From: SZAS-103 sp038316385
GTDB taxonomy: Bacteria; Pseudomonadota; Gammaproteobacteria; Xanthomonadales; Xanthomonadaceae
Direction: 5' to 3'
NCBI GenBank assembly: GCA_038316385.1
Contig: JBBQAN010000019.1
Location: forward strand, 1 to 54,188
Length of the DNA stretch: 54,188 nucleotides
Below the pieces are notes generated by a model. That model was not told where the DNA came from and searched no databases. It worked only from the letters and a program-made list of their open reading frames with translations. Below, piece by piece: positions 24,026 through 32,866 of this stretch. Position 1 is the stretch's first letter. Every line of letters starts with the position of its first letter. A program made the translations under genes and the position numbers.

Positions 24026-27000
24026 ACGCGCCGGCCTACGCTGAATTGCACTGCCTGTCGGACTTCTCGTTCCAGCGCGGTGCCTCGAGCGCGCGCGAAC
24101 TGTTCGAGCGCGCGCAGCACTGCGGCTATACCGCGCTCGCGATCACCGACGAATGCTCGCTTGCAGGAATCGCGCGCGCACACCAAGCCGCCCGATCGGT
24201 GGACGTGCCATTGATCGTCGGCAGCGAGTTTCGTCTTGAAGATGGACTGCGTCTTGTATTGCTGGTCGAGTCGATTCAGGGCTACGCCGCTCTGTGCCGA
24301 CTGATCACACGCGGCCGCCGGCAAGCTGAAAAAGGGAGCTATCGACTTGAACGCAGCGATCTGCACGATGGATTGCCTGGCACGATCGCGCTGTGGTTGC
24401 CCGGCGAGCCAATTGATTGCGAACAGGGGAGCTGGCTGCGGTCGGTGTTCGGGGATCGCCTTCGGGTCGCAGTCGAACTGCATCGTGATCGTGATGATGC
24501 AAAACGCCTCGCGACATTGCTCGATGCTGCGGACGAGTTGGGCATTACCGCTGTCGCGAGCGGTGACGTGCACATGCATCTCCGGCGCCGACGCGCATTG
24601 CAGGATGTGCTGACCTCCGTGCGTCACAACACCACGGTCGCCGAGGCCGGCGCGTATCTGTTTCGCAACGGCGAACGCCATCTGCGCACGCGACAGGCGC
24701 TCGCTAGCATCTATCCGCACACGTTGCTCGACGAGACCCTGCGCATTGCTGCGCGCTGCCGGTTCCAGCTTGGCGAACTCGTGTATCGCTATCCCGCCGA
24801 ACTCGTACCCGCCGGCCACACATCCTCAACCTGGCTGCGGCATCTGACGGAACAGGGAATGCGATTCCGCTGGCCGCAGGGTGTGTCGCCCAAAGTGCAT
24901 GACCAGATCGAACGCGAACTCGCGCTGATCGCCGATCTCGGCTACGAGCCGTACTTCCTCACCGTCGAGGACATCGTGCGGTTTGCGCGCAGCAAGGGAA
25001 TTCTCTGCCAAGGTCGCGGGTCGGCGGCAAACTCGGCCGTGTGTTTCGCGCTCGGCATCACCGAAGTCGATCCGGCGCGCATGAATCTCGTGATGGAGCG
25101 CTTCATTTCGCGCGAGCGCAACGAGCCGCCAGACATCGACATCGACTTCGAGCACGAGCGCCGCGAAGAAGTCATCCAGTACATCTACGCGAAGTACGGA
25201 CGCGAACGCGCCGCGTTGACTGCGACGGTCATCTGCTATCGCGGCAAGAGTGCGGTGCGCGATGTCGCACGCGCTTTGGGCTTGCCGCTCGACCAAGTAC
25301 AGCAACTCAGCGACTGCTTCGGTTGGTGGAGCGGCGAGGCATCGCTCGATGTACGCCTGCGTGAAGCCGGCTTTGATCCGACTACGCCGATGATGCATCG
25401 AGTCATCACGCTTACGCGCGACCTGCTGGATCACCCACGCCACCTGTCCCAACACGTCGGCGGTTTCGTGATCGCCGATGCTCCGCTGTCCACCATCGTA
25501 CCGATCGAGAACGCGGCGATGCCGGATCGCACGATCATCCAGTGGGACAAGGACGATCTCGACGCGATGGGCCTGCTCAAGGTCGATTGCCTCGCGCTCG
25601 GCATGCTGACCTGCATCCGCAAGGCGCTCGACCTCGTACGTGCTCACAGGGGACGCGATCTGACGCCCGCGACGATCCCGGCCGAAGATGCGGCGACCTA
25701 CGCGATGATCCAGCAGGCCGACACCGTCGGCGTGTTCCAGATTGAAAGCCGCGCGCAGATGACGATGCTGCCGCGCCTGCAGCCACGCAGCTTCTACGAC
25801 TTGGTGATCGAGGTCGCGATCGTGCGACCGGGACCGATCCAGGGCGGCATGGTGCATCCCTACCTGCGCCGCCGACAGGGCCTCGAACCCGTTGACTATC
25901 CATCCGACGACTTGCGCAAGGTGCTCGAACGGACGCTCGGCGTCCCGTTATTCCAGGAACAGGTCATGCAGATCGCAGTCGTCGCGGCCGGTTACAGCGG
26001 CGGCGAGGCGGACCAATTGCGTCGCTCGATGGCGGCATGGAAGCGGCACGGCGGCATGGAGGCGCACAAGCAACGCATCCATGCCGGCATGCTCGCGCGC
26101 GGCTATGCACCCGAGTTCGCCGAGCAGATCTTCGAGCAGATCCGCGGCTTCGGCTCCTACGGCTTCCCGGAAAGCCATGCGGCCTCGTTCGCATTGCTGG
26201 TGTATGTGAGCTGTTGGCTGAAGTGCCACGAACCCGCGGCCTTCGTCTGCGCGCTGCTCAACTCGCAACCGATGGGCTTCTACAGCGCGAGCCAGCTCAC
26301 GCAGGATGCACGTCGGCACGGCATCGTGTTCCGCCCGGTCGATGTCGCCTGCAGTGGCTGGGACAACGCCTTGGAGGATGGCAGCCAAACCGAACAGCCA
26401 GCCGTGCGGCTGGGGTTTTGTGAGATCCATGGCTTCTCGCGCGAAGCGGCTGACAGGATCGTGGCTGCGCGTGCGCAGGAGTCATTTCGCGATGTCTCCG
26501 ACCTCGCACGCAGAGCCGGACTCGATGAGCGTGCGCGTCGCTTGCTCGTCGATGCCGGCGCGCTGCAAAGCCTTGCAGGTCATCGCCACCAGGCGCGCTG
26601 GGAAACCGCCGGCATCGAACAACAGCGACCGCTGCTGCCGGAGGGCGCGCCCGAAGTCCGTATCGCGTTGCAGCCGCCAACGCTTGGAGAAGATGTGTTG
26701 GCCGACTACAGCGCGATGGGCTTGACGCTCGGCAAACATCCGCTCGCGCTGATCCGCGATCGACTCCAGGCGAAGCGTTGCCTGCCGTCCAATGAAATCA
26801 AGTTCCACCGACACGGCGCGCGCGTCCGGGCTGCGGGTCTCGTCACACTGCGCCAGCGTCCGGCGACCGCGAGCGGCACGACTTTCATCACCCTCGAAGA
26901 CGAGCATGGCACCGTCGACATCATCGTCTGGGAACGCTTGGGCGAGCGTCAGCGACGTGAGCTACTAGGGTCGCGCTTGATGGCAGTGAACGGTCGTTGG

Positions 27001-27099
27001 GAATCGCACGAGGGCGTCGCGCACTTGATCGCGACCAGCCTGGAAGATCTCACGCCGCTGCTTGGCATGCTGCCAACACGGTCGCGGGATTTTCACTGA
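24022..27099 (+). CDS. dnaE2: DnaE2, error-prone DNA polymerase III alpha subunit
   Basis: The start is GTG 24022, overlapping the imuB stop, which gives VNAPAYAELHCLSDFSFQRG, the expected PHP-domain beginning. The reading frame is open further upstream through imuB but that is not coding. The 1025 residues show a PHP domain (1-270), the polymerase palm with the catalytic Asp motif PDIDID (from Asp371) followed by FEHERREEVI, fingers (GKSAVRDVARALG), helix-hairpin-helix (about 800-870) and a C-terminal OB fold (TFITLEDEHGTVDIIVWE). It performs damage-induced translesion synthesis with ImuA and ImuB. The convergent gene begins just 5 bp after its stop. Confidence 0.95.
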   Translation: MNAPAYAELHCLSDFSFQRGASSARELFERAQHCGYTALAITDECSLAGIARAHQAARSVDVPLIVGSEFRLEDGLRLVLLVESIQGYAALCRLITRGRRQAEKGSYRLERSDLHDGLPGTIALWLPGEPIDCEQGSWLRSVFGDRLRVAVELHRDRDDAKRLATLLDAADELGITAVASGDVHMHLRRRRALQDVLTSVRHNTTVAEAGAYLFRNGERHLRTRQALASIYPHTLLDETLRIAARCRFQLGELVYRYPAELVPAGHTSSTWLRHLTEQGMRFRWPQGVSPKVHDQIERELALIADLGYEPYFLTVEDIVRFARSKGILCQGRGSAANSAVCFALGITEVDPARMNLVMERFISRERNEPPDIDIDFEHERREEVIQYIYAKYGRERAALTATVICYRGKSAVRDVARALGLPLDQVQQLSDCFGWWSGEASLDVRLREAGFDPTTPMMHRVITLTRDLLDHPRHLSQHVGGFVIADAPLSTIVPIENAAMPDRTIIQWDKDDLDAMGLLKVDCLALGMLTCIRKALDLVRAHRGRDLTPATIPAEDAATYAMIQQADTVGVFQIESRAQMTMLPRLQPRSFYDLVIEVAIVRPGPIQGGMVHPYLRRRQGLEPVDYPSDDLRKVLERTLGVPLFQEQVMQIAVVAAGYSGGEADQLRRSMAAWKRHGGMEAHKQRIHAGMLARGYAPEFAEQIFEQIRGFGSYGFPESHAASFALLVYVSCWLKCHEPAAFVCALLNSQPMGFYSASQLTQDARRHGIVFRPVDVACSGWDNALEDGSQTEQPAVRLGFCEIHGFSREAADRIVAARAQESFRDVSDLARRAGLDERARRLLVDAGALQSLAGHRHQARWETAGIEQQRPLLPEGAPEVRIALQPPTLGEDVLADYSAMGLTLGKHPLALIRDRLQAKRCLPSNEIKFHRHGARVRAAGLVTLRQRPATASGTTFITLEDEHGTVDIIVWERLGERQRRELLGSRLMAVNGRWESHEGVAHLIATSLEDLTPLLGMLPTRSRDFH

Positions 27100-27104
27100 T
27101 TCTC

Positions 27105-27701
27105 CTAAGTTGAGTGTCTCTGCGTGGCCATGCGCGCAGCGAGTTCCTCTGCGTATTTCCAGGCGGAAAATTCCACCGAGGGCGAACCGATCACCGCCGG
27201 ATCGCTGCCGAACGACCTGTACTGATCCATGATTCCTTCCTGCGACCGCTCGCTTCCAGGTTCTTCACGCATGCACGTTTCCACCAACCGTTTTGCTTCG
27301 GCGATTGCTGCATCGGCGCTGAAATACCAGTCTGCCTTCACATACGCCTCGTCCTGGCTTGCCACATCGTGCAAATCGGCGTTAGCGAACCCATTCCGGG
27401 ACAGTTTTTTCGCGGCTGCCAGGCCAAAAGGCTCAGACGCAAGAACCCCGCCGGAGCGGGGTTCGGGAATGCTTGATATGTGGTGCCAGATGGCGACCCA
27501 CCGCTTCGCCTGTTTCTCAGTACGGGCCTCAGCCCGAAGCAGCAGGTGCGCCTTGTCCTGCATGTTGACGGTCGTTGCCCACTTGCCTTGGAACGGCTGT
27601 ATCTGGGCAATGATTCGCGCGAGGTCCCGGTCATCCGGCACAAGCGCAGGGCCGTCAGTGTTTGACCTTGGCCACACAGCCGCTCGATGGGCCGAGCCCA
27701 T
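27105..27701 (-). CDS. Hypothetical protein downstream of the histidine phosphatase
   Basis: From ATG 27701 the product is 198 residues. This start lies 47 bp inside the upstream phosphatase gene. A GTG at 27641 (VPDDRDLARI) would avoid the overlap but has no better RBS. The protein is soluble, without signal peptide or cysteine clusters, and helical. Motifs include VNMQDKAHLLLRAEART, KRWVAIWHHISSIPEP and SADAAIAEAKRLVETCM. No family was recognised. It is convergent with dnaE2 (5-bp gap) and probably co-transcribed with the phosphatase. Confidence 0.55.
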   Translation of the reverse strand: MGSAHRAAVWPRSNTDGPALVPDDRDLARIIAQIQPFQGKWATTVNMQDKAHLLLRAEARTEKQAKRWVAIWHHISSIPEPRSGGVLASEPFGLAAAKKLSRNGFANADLHDVASQDEAYVKADWYFSADAAIAEAKRLVETCMREEPGSERSQEGIMDQYRSFGSDPAVIGSPSVEFSAWKYAEELAARMATQRHST

Positions 27702-28452
27702 CGGGCGTACCCCAGTCGTTTGAAGGCACAGTGGGGAAGGATGTGCCGAATTCCTGCTTCATCATGGTGAACTTGGAAGGCACATTCGAGTTCGCAGCGA
27801 AATCAACGATCCAGAAATAATCGTAGGTGTCGTCGGGCCAGGTCTTCGGCACGCCTGGCAGGGTGTCGAGACTGAGCAGCTGGCGCAGCGTCACGCTTTC
27901 GCTTTTGAAGGCAGTCTCAAGCGCAGCATTGGCGATGTGCTTGTGCTCCCAGACCACGACCACAGTCTTGCCGTTGAACGCAGGATTGGTGAGCAGATCG
28001 CGCGCGGCTTCCTGGGTGCGGCTGTTGAGCGCCTTGGTGAAATCCTCTTGCTTGGTCTCGGGCAGGACCGAAAAAAACATGATCGGCTTGTTCCAGCTCG
28101 ACGCAGCAGGCGAGGTCAGCTCGGCGGTGTGCAAAGTGATGGCCGAGAAGGAGGCGGGCTCCTCGCCGTTGGCGAACAGCGATTTGTTGGCGTTGCGACC
28201 GAGATAGGTCAAGGCCAGAGCCGTGGCGCGCTGCTCGCCGACTTCGCACAGCTTCCAGGCATCCGCCTTCTCACCGTGGCGCAAGATGATGATGCGCGCC
28301 GGTGCGGCAATGGCGGTCTGGACGATTGCTACCAGGAAAAGCGCGAGGATGAGGCGAATCAGCGTGGCGCGGGCCCTATCCGCTCTGTCCGGCCCCCGCC
28401 AGTCACCTCTGGGCGCAACAATGAAGTTGCGGTTCAACGAGGCATTTCCCAT
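27655..28452 (-). CDS. Secreted histidine phosphatase superfamily protein (265 aa)
   Basis: ATG 28452 has GGAGAA 9 nt upstream. A basic N-terminal region of about 29 residues precedes a hydrophobic signal segment (LIRLILALFLVAIVQTAIAA). The mature protein begins with A-R-I-I-I-L-R-H-G-E-K, the RHG signature whose His is phosphorylated in catalysis. VVVVWEHKHIANA further on supplies the second His region (E-H-x-H). The substrate is unknown; relatives include periplasmic acid phosphatases. It is the gene nearest the tRNA-Leu end of the putative island. Confidence 0.75.
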   Translation of the reverse strand: MGNASLNRNFIVAPRGDWRGPDRADRARATLIRLILALFLVAIVQTAIAAPARIIILRHGEKADAWKLCEVGEQRATALALTYLGRNANKSLFANGEEPASFSAITLHTAELTSPAASSWNKPIMFFSVLPETKQEDFTKALNSRTQEAARDLLTNPAFNGKTVVVVWEHKHIANAALETAFKSESVTLRQLLSLDTLPGVPKTWPDDTYDYFWIVDFAANSNVPSKFTMMKQEFGTSFPTVPSNDWGTPDGLGPSSGCVAKVKH

Positions 28453-28583
28453 CCGAAAATTCTCCGATCGACTGCAGTACCGGCCCCCGCCTCCGTGTCA
28501 GAAAAGAGGCGCTTGACGATTCTCCCCGACCGTATTCCTAAAGTGAACCGGATGCAATTGGACGGCTGTGGACGTCTTAGATA

Positions 28584-28608
28584 CAAGAAACCCGCCATTT
28601 AGGCGGGT
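28584..28608 (-). terminator. Terminator downstream of tRNA-Leu
   Basis: On the minus strand, ACCCGCC / GGCGGGT pair around a 5-nt loop, followed by TTCTTG. It lies 47 bp after the tRNA 3' end. A degenerate copy is at about 20033-20059. Confidence 0.7.
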
Positions 28609-28654
28609 CTCATGAATTTTCTTGGACCGTATGGAACGGCTTGAAACTTTACGA

Positions 28655-28741
28655 TGGTGCCCAGAAGAGGACTCGAACCTCCACGAAGTTGCCCCCGCTA
28701 GCACCTGAAGCTAGTGCGTCTACCAATTCCGCCACCTGGGC
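28655..28741 (-). tRNA. tRNA-Leu (anticodon CAG)
   Basis: An 87-nt class II tRNA on the minus strand. The acceptor is GCCCAGG / TCTGGGC with A discriminator and encoded CCA. The D-arm region is TGGCGGAATTGGTAGACGC. The anticodon loop TTCAGGT is flanked by CTAGC/GCTAG. A long variable arm (GGGGGCAACTTCGTG) and the T-arm GAGGTTCGAGTCCTC follow. The loop gives anticodon CAG, reading CUG. Confidence 0.95.
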
Positions 28742-28844
28742 AGGTGCCGCTCGCACGCGCGAACGAGTCGCATACGGTAATGACGCGGCGACGTATTGTC
28801 AATTTCGCGGCGTAATCATCGACTGCCTGCGCTACCATCGTTGC

Positions 28845-31436
28845 ATGACCAAACCACCGAAATCCGCGTCCGGGAAGGGCGCGCGCAAGTCTGCCGGAAA
28901 TCCGGGCGGAAACAGTCAGGGCAAAGGCGGCCAGAGCAAGGGCAAGCGACCGTCGCAGGGCAAGCCAACGCAGCTTCCGCCGTGGATGCCCGATGTGATG
29001 AAGGCCTCCGCAGGCGAATCCAATGCGCCGCGGCCGCCGCGCCAGCATGAGCCATCGCGGCACACGTCACCATCGGCGCCGCAGCGTCGCGGGCCCGATC
29101 CGCATGCGGCACGCGAAGCAGGCCGTTACGAGCGTCCGATTGCCAGCCGCGAGGCGATCCTCGCGCATCTGGTCGATTGCGATGGCCCACAGACGGCCGA
29201 GCGGATCGCCGATGCGCTCGATCTTGGCGCGCCCGATCGTTTCGATGCGCTCGGCAAGCGGCTCGCGGCGATGCTGCGTGATGGGCAATTGATCGCGAAC
29301 CGGCGCGGTGGCTATGCGGTGGCGCACAAGCTCGATCTGATCGCCGGCACCGTCATCGCAAATCCCGAAGGCTTCGGTTTCCTGCGACCGGAGGCGGGCG
29401 GCGACGATCTGTTCCTGCCGCCGAACGAATTGCGCAAGGCGATGCACGGCGATCGCGTGTTGGCGAGTGTGACCGGCGTCGATCATCGCGGGCGACGTCA
29501 AGGCGCGATCGTCGAAGTGCTGGAGCGGCGCGTCAGCCGCGTCACCGGCCGCTACGCGCAACGCGACGGCATCGGTTACGTCGTGCCGGACGACAAGCGC
29601 GTGTTGCAGGACATCATCATTCCATCTGGTGCGAGCAATGGCGCGCGCGAGGGACAACTGGTCGTCTGCGAACTCGTGCAGCAGGCCGAAGGCGCAAAGC
29701 AGGACTATCGCCGTCAGCCGTTTGGCAAAGTGCTGATCGTTCTCGGCGACAAGCTCACCGCATCGCTTGCCGTGCAGGCCGCCATCCATGGCCATGGGCT
29801 GCCGTACGAGTTTCCACAGGCAGTGCTCGCTGAAGCCGCCGCGGTGCCGGTGCATGTGGATCCGAAAATTGCCGCGCAACGTATCGATCTGCGTACGCTG
29901 GCGTTGGTCACGATCGATGGCGAGGATGCGAAGGATTTCGACGACGCGGTGTATTGCGAGGCAACTCGCGACGGCTTCCGCCTCGTCGTCGCCATCGCCG
30001 ATGTGTCGTCGTACGTGAAGCCCGGCACGCCGCTCGATGACGAAGCACAACTGCGTGCGACCTCGGTGTATTTCCCCGGTTTCGTGGTGCCGATGCTGCC
30101 GGAGACCTTGTCGAACGGCATCTGCTCGCTGAAACCCGAAGTCGATCGCCTGTGCTTTGTCTGCGACATGCAGATTGGCCGCGAAGGCGAGGTCACTTCA
30201 TCGAAATTCTACGAAGCCGTGATGCGTTCGCATGCGCGGCTGACCTACACCGAAGTTTGGAATGCAATTGGCGATGGTGTTGCCGACGATGCCGCTGCGA
30301 CGGCACGCCGACGCATCGGTGCATTGCTGCCCGACGTGCAGCGACTGCAACAGTTGTATCGCGTGCTCGACAAGGCGCGCACGAAACGCGGCGCGATCGA
30401 ATTCGAAACCAGCGAAACGCGCTTCGTGCTCGGCCCGGCTGGAGAAGTGGTGCAGGCAGGCATGCTGGTTCGCAACGATGCGCACAAGCTGATCGAGGAA
30501 TGCATGATCGCAGCGAACGTGCAGGCCGCGCAGTTCCTGCACGAGCACAAGATTCCAACGCCGTATCGCGTTCATGATCGCCCGCCGGAAAACAAGTACA
30601 CCGACTTGCTCGAATTCCTCATGGAGTTCGGGCTGACGATGCCGCCATGGCCGAAAGTGCAGCCGCGCGATTTCACTGCGTTGTTGAAGAAAATCCGCGA
30701 GCGTCCCGATGCGGCGCTGCTCGAATCCGTGTTGCTGCGATCGCAAAGTCTCGCGGTGTATTCGATCGATAACCACGGCCACTTCGGACTCGCGCTTGCG
30801 GCCTATGCGCATTTCACTTCGCCGATCCGTCGTTATCCGGATTTGCTCGTGCATCGCGCCATCAAGCACGTGCTCGCTGGCGGCACCGCTGATGATTTCA
30901 TCTACACACCGCACGCGATGGCGCACCTGGCGCTGGAGAGTTCGGAGAAATCGCGTCGCGCCGACGAGGCATCGCGCGAAGTGGACGAACGTTATCGCGC
31001 GGCGTGGATGGAACAGCATGTCGGCAGCACGTTTGACGGCGTGATCAGTGGCGTCACCTCGTTCGGTTTGTTCATCGAGTTGAGCGAATCGAAAGTCAAC
31101 GGGCTCGTCCACGTGACGCAATTGCCGAACGACTATTACCACTTCGATCCGATCCGCAAGACGTTGAAAGGCGAGCGACGCGGTGTTGAATATCGATTGG
31201 GCGATCCGGTGCGCGTACTGGTACTGCGCGCTAGCGTGGAAGATCGGAAGATCGATTTCCGACTGGTCGAAAAATCGAGTGGCGGTGCAGGGTCCGATGG
31301 AAAAAATGACGCGGGCGCAACGTCGAGGCGCAAACCTGCGTCATCCGGAAAATCCACGCGCAAGACATCCGACGCTATCAAGCAATTCGCGGCCCGCAAG
31401 ACCACGCCGCATAAGGGCAAAGGGAAGAAGCGATGA
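28845..31436 (+). CDS. rnr: Ribonuclease R
   Basis: A 3'-5' processive exoribonuclease of the RNB family that degrades structured RNA. ATG 28845 (MTKPPKSASGKGARK) is preferred; upstream in-frame codons overlap the tRNA gene. Order: basic low-complexity N-terminus (1-95), winged helix (about 100-160), cold-shock domains (GTVIANPEGFGF at about 167), the RNB domain with catalytic aspartates in DAKDFDDAVY (Asp364-Asp367 region) and GLALAAYAHFTSPIRRYPDL, S1 domain (GSTFDGVISGVTSFGLFIEL, about 725-805), and a Lys-rich tail. Its stop overlaps the rlmB start (ATGA). Full length is 863 residues. Confidence 0.95.
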   Translation: MTKPPKSASGKGARKSAGNPGGNSQGKGGQSKGKRPSQGKPTQLPPWMPDVMKASAGESNAPRPPRQHEPSRHTSPSAPQRRGPDPHAAREAGRYERPIASREAILAHLVDCDGPQTAERIADALDLGAPDRFDALGKRLAAMLRDGQLIANRRGGYAVAHKLDLIAGTVIANPEGFGFLRPEAGGDDLFLPPNELRKAMHGDRVLASVTGVDHRGRRQGAIVEVLERRVSRVTGRYAQRDGIGYVVPDDKRVLQDIIIPSGASNGAREGQLVVCELVQQAEGAKQDYRRQPFGKVLIVLGDKLTASLAVQAAIHGHGLPYEFPQAVLAEAAAVPVHVDPKIAAQRIDLRTLALVTIDGEDAKDFDDAVYCEATRDGFRLVVAIADVSSYVKPGTPLDDEAQLRATSVYFPGFVVPMLPETLSNGICSLKPEVDRLCFVCDMQIGREGEVTSSKFYEAVMRSHARLTYTEVWNAIGDGVADDAAATARRRIGALLPDVQRLQQLYRVLDKARTKRGAIEFETSETRFVLGPAGEVVQAGMLVRNDAHKLIEECMIAANVQAAQFLHEHKIPTPYRVHDRPPENKYTDLLEFLMEFGLTMPPWPKVQPRDFTALLKKIRERPDAALLESVLLRSQSLAVYSIDNHGHFGLALAAYAHFTSPIRRYPDLLVHRAIKHVLAGGTADDFIYTPHAMAHLALESSEKSRRADEASREVDERYRAAWMEQHVGSTFDGVISGVTSFGLFIELSESKVNGLVHVTQLPNDYYHFDPIRKTLKGERRGVEYRLGDPVRVLVLRASVEDRKIDFRLVEKSSGGAGSDGKNDAGATSRRKPASSGKSTRKTSDAIKQFAARKTTPHKGKGKKR

Positions 31437-32197
31437 GCGCAGGACAGTGGATCGCCGGCATCAATGCCGTTGCCGCAGCGCTGGAACACGATCCGGATCA
31501 CGTGCTGGAAGTGTTGATCGAAGCCGGCGGGCGCAACACGCGCCTGACCGATATCGAACAGCGCGCGCAACAACTCGGAATTTCCGCGCGTCGCGTCGCC
31601 TTGCAAGCGCTCGATGGCATCGCCGGCGGACTGCGTCACCAGGGTGCGATCGCACGTTATGCAGGTGCGCGCAGCCATGACGATGCCGATCTGCCGGCGT
31701 TGATTGAGGCTGCAGGCAAGAACGCGTTACTGCTGATACTCGACGGCGTACAGGATCCGCACAATCTCGGTGCCTGTTTGCGCAGCGCGGCGGCGGCTGG
31801 CGTCACTGCCGTCATCATTCCAAAAGATAAAGCCGCGCCGGTGAATGCGACGGTGCGCAAGACATCATCCGGTGCTGCCGATCGCGTGGCGGTGGTGCGC
31901 GTCACCAACCTTGCGCGTGCAATGAAAGCAATCCGCGATGCCGGAGTCTGGGTTTATGGGCTCGCGGGAGAGGAGGGCGGTTCGCTGTATTCGCTCGACC
32001 TGCGCGGCCCGGTTGCTTTGGTGTTGGGCGGCGAAGCCGACGGCATGCGCCGGCTCACGCGCGAGAACTGCGACGCGCTGGTGCACATCCCGATGCCAGG
32101 TGAGGACGCCAGCGGCGGGGTCGAAAGCTTGAACGTGTCTGTCGCGACTGGTGTGGCCCTGTTCGAGGCGGTGCGCCAGCGCGGAGCTGCGAAATGA
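31433..32197 (+). CDS. rlmB: 23S rRNA (guanosine-2'-O-)-methyltransferase RlmB
   Basis: A SpoU-family methyltransferase that modifies G2251 of 23S rRNA with SAM. The N-terminal substrate-binding domain (1-95) starts AGQWIAGINAVAAALE. The catalytic trefoil-knot domain has N-L-G-A-C-L-R-S-A, LVLGGEADGMRRLTRENCD and S-L-N-V-S-V-A-T-G-V, the three SpoU motifs. 254 residues is normal. It is translationally coupled to rnr upstream (ATGA overlap) and to the membrane protein gene downstream (also ATGA), the common rnr-rlmB pairing. Confidence 0.95.
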   Translation: MSAGQWIAGINAVAAALEHDPDHVLEVLIEAGGRNTRLTDIEQRAQQLGISARRVALQALDGIAGGLRHQGAIARYAGARSHDDADLPALIEAAGKNALLLILDGVQDPHNLGACLRSAAAAGVTAVIIPKDKAAPVNATVRKTSSGAADRVAVVRVTNLARAMKAIRDAGVWVYGLAGEEGGSLYSLDLRGPVALVLGGEADGMRRLTRENCDALVHIPMPGEDASGGVESLNVSVATGVALFEAVRQRGAAK

Positions 32198-32454
32198 ACC
32201 TGCAGTTGCAGTGGTGGGATTGGGTCGGCCTCGCCGGCACCGCATCGGTGCTGCTCGCCTTTTTCCTGTTGCAGGCGGGCAAATTGCACGGTCAAGGCAT
32301 CGTGTTCCAGATGCTGAACCTGGTGGGCTCGCTCGGAATCCTGGTGTCGCTGTACGGCAAGTTTAACTTGTCGGTATTCCTGCTCGAAGCGACGTGGGCG
32401 CTGATCAGCGGTTACGGCATCTGGCGCGGGATGCGCAGGCAGAAATTGAGATAG
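32194..32454 (+). CDS. CBU_0592-like small membrane protein (86 aa)
   Basis: The ATG overlaps the rlmB stop. It has three hydrophobic segments (DWVGLAGTASVLLAFFLLQA, VFQMLNLVGSLGILVSLYG, LSVFLLEATWALISGYGIW) and a basic C-terminal tail. The W-x-G-x-x-G ... L-N-L-x-G-S ... E-x-x-W pattern is that of the CBU_0592-like membrane domain family, whose function is unknown. It is the last gene of the rnr operon. No terminator is evident in the 21 bp before the convergent gene. Confidence 0.7.
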   Translation: MNLQLQWWDWVGLAGTASVLLAFFLLQAGKLHGQGIVFQMLNLVGSLGILVSLYGKFNLSVFLLEATWALISGYGIWRGMRRQKLR

Positions 32455-32475
32455 GGAGCGAGTTCAGCGAGCGCA

Positions 32476-32820
32476 TTACTTCGCAGCGAGGAAGTAAATC
32501 GCCGTCAACAGGATCGCAATGACAACGACGATGACAAGACATGGAACGAACAGGTAGTTGAAGGTCAACTTCATGCTGTCGGCTTCTACCTCACAATGAA
32601 ACTGCTTCGCGTCCATCGGTTCGGCAGGAGTGTGCGACGGAAACTTCAGAATCGTCCGCGCGTCTTCCATTTGTGGATCGAGACAGACGAACACTGGGAA
32701 GCCGGGCGACCGACGATAGCCGCCGACGTTCTGCCGGAAGACGGGAATTCCCTTTTCTTCCAGCAAGCTGCAGACACGATCAGCCTCGTCCGAATCGCTG
32801 TATGTGTCGAGAAGTTTCAT
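32476..32820 (-). CDS. DUF2007-like protein with C-terminal membrane helix (114 aa)
   Basis: The N-terminal 60 residues (M-K-L-L-D-T-Y-x-D-x-x-E-A-D-R-V, then L-L-E-E-K-G-I-P-V-F) match the short DUF2007 alpha/beta fold, often annotated as a putative signal-transducing protein. A hydrophilic linker is followed by one membrane helix near the C-terminus (LFVPCLVIVVVIAILLTAIY). The combination suggests a cytoplasmic sensor-like domain tethered to the inner membrane. The RBS is weak. The next gene upstream, cysK, starts over 1 kb away in the same orientation with a 46-bp gap between coding regions. Confidence 0.65.
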   Translation of the reverse strand: MKLLDTYSDSDEADRVCSLLEEKGIPVFRQNVGGYRRSPGFPVFVCLDPQMEDARTILKFPSHTPAEPMDAKQFHCEVEADSMKLTFNYLFVPCLVIVVVIAILLTAIYFLAAK

Positions 32821-32866
32821 CCATCAATCGACTCGTAACGATGATTATGCATGCACGCGCTGCGGC

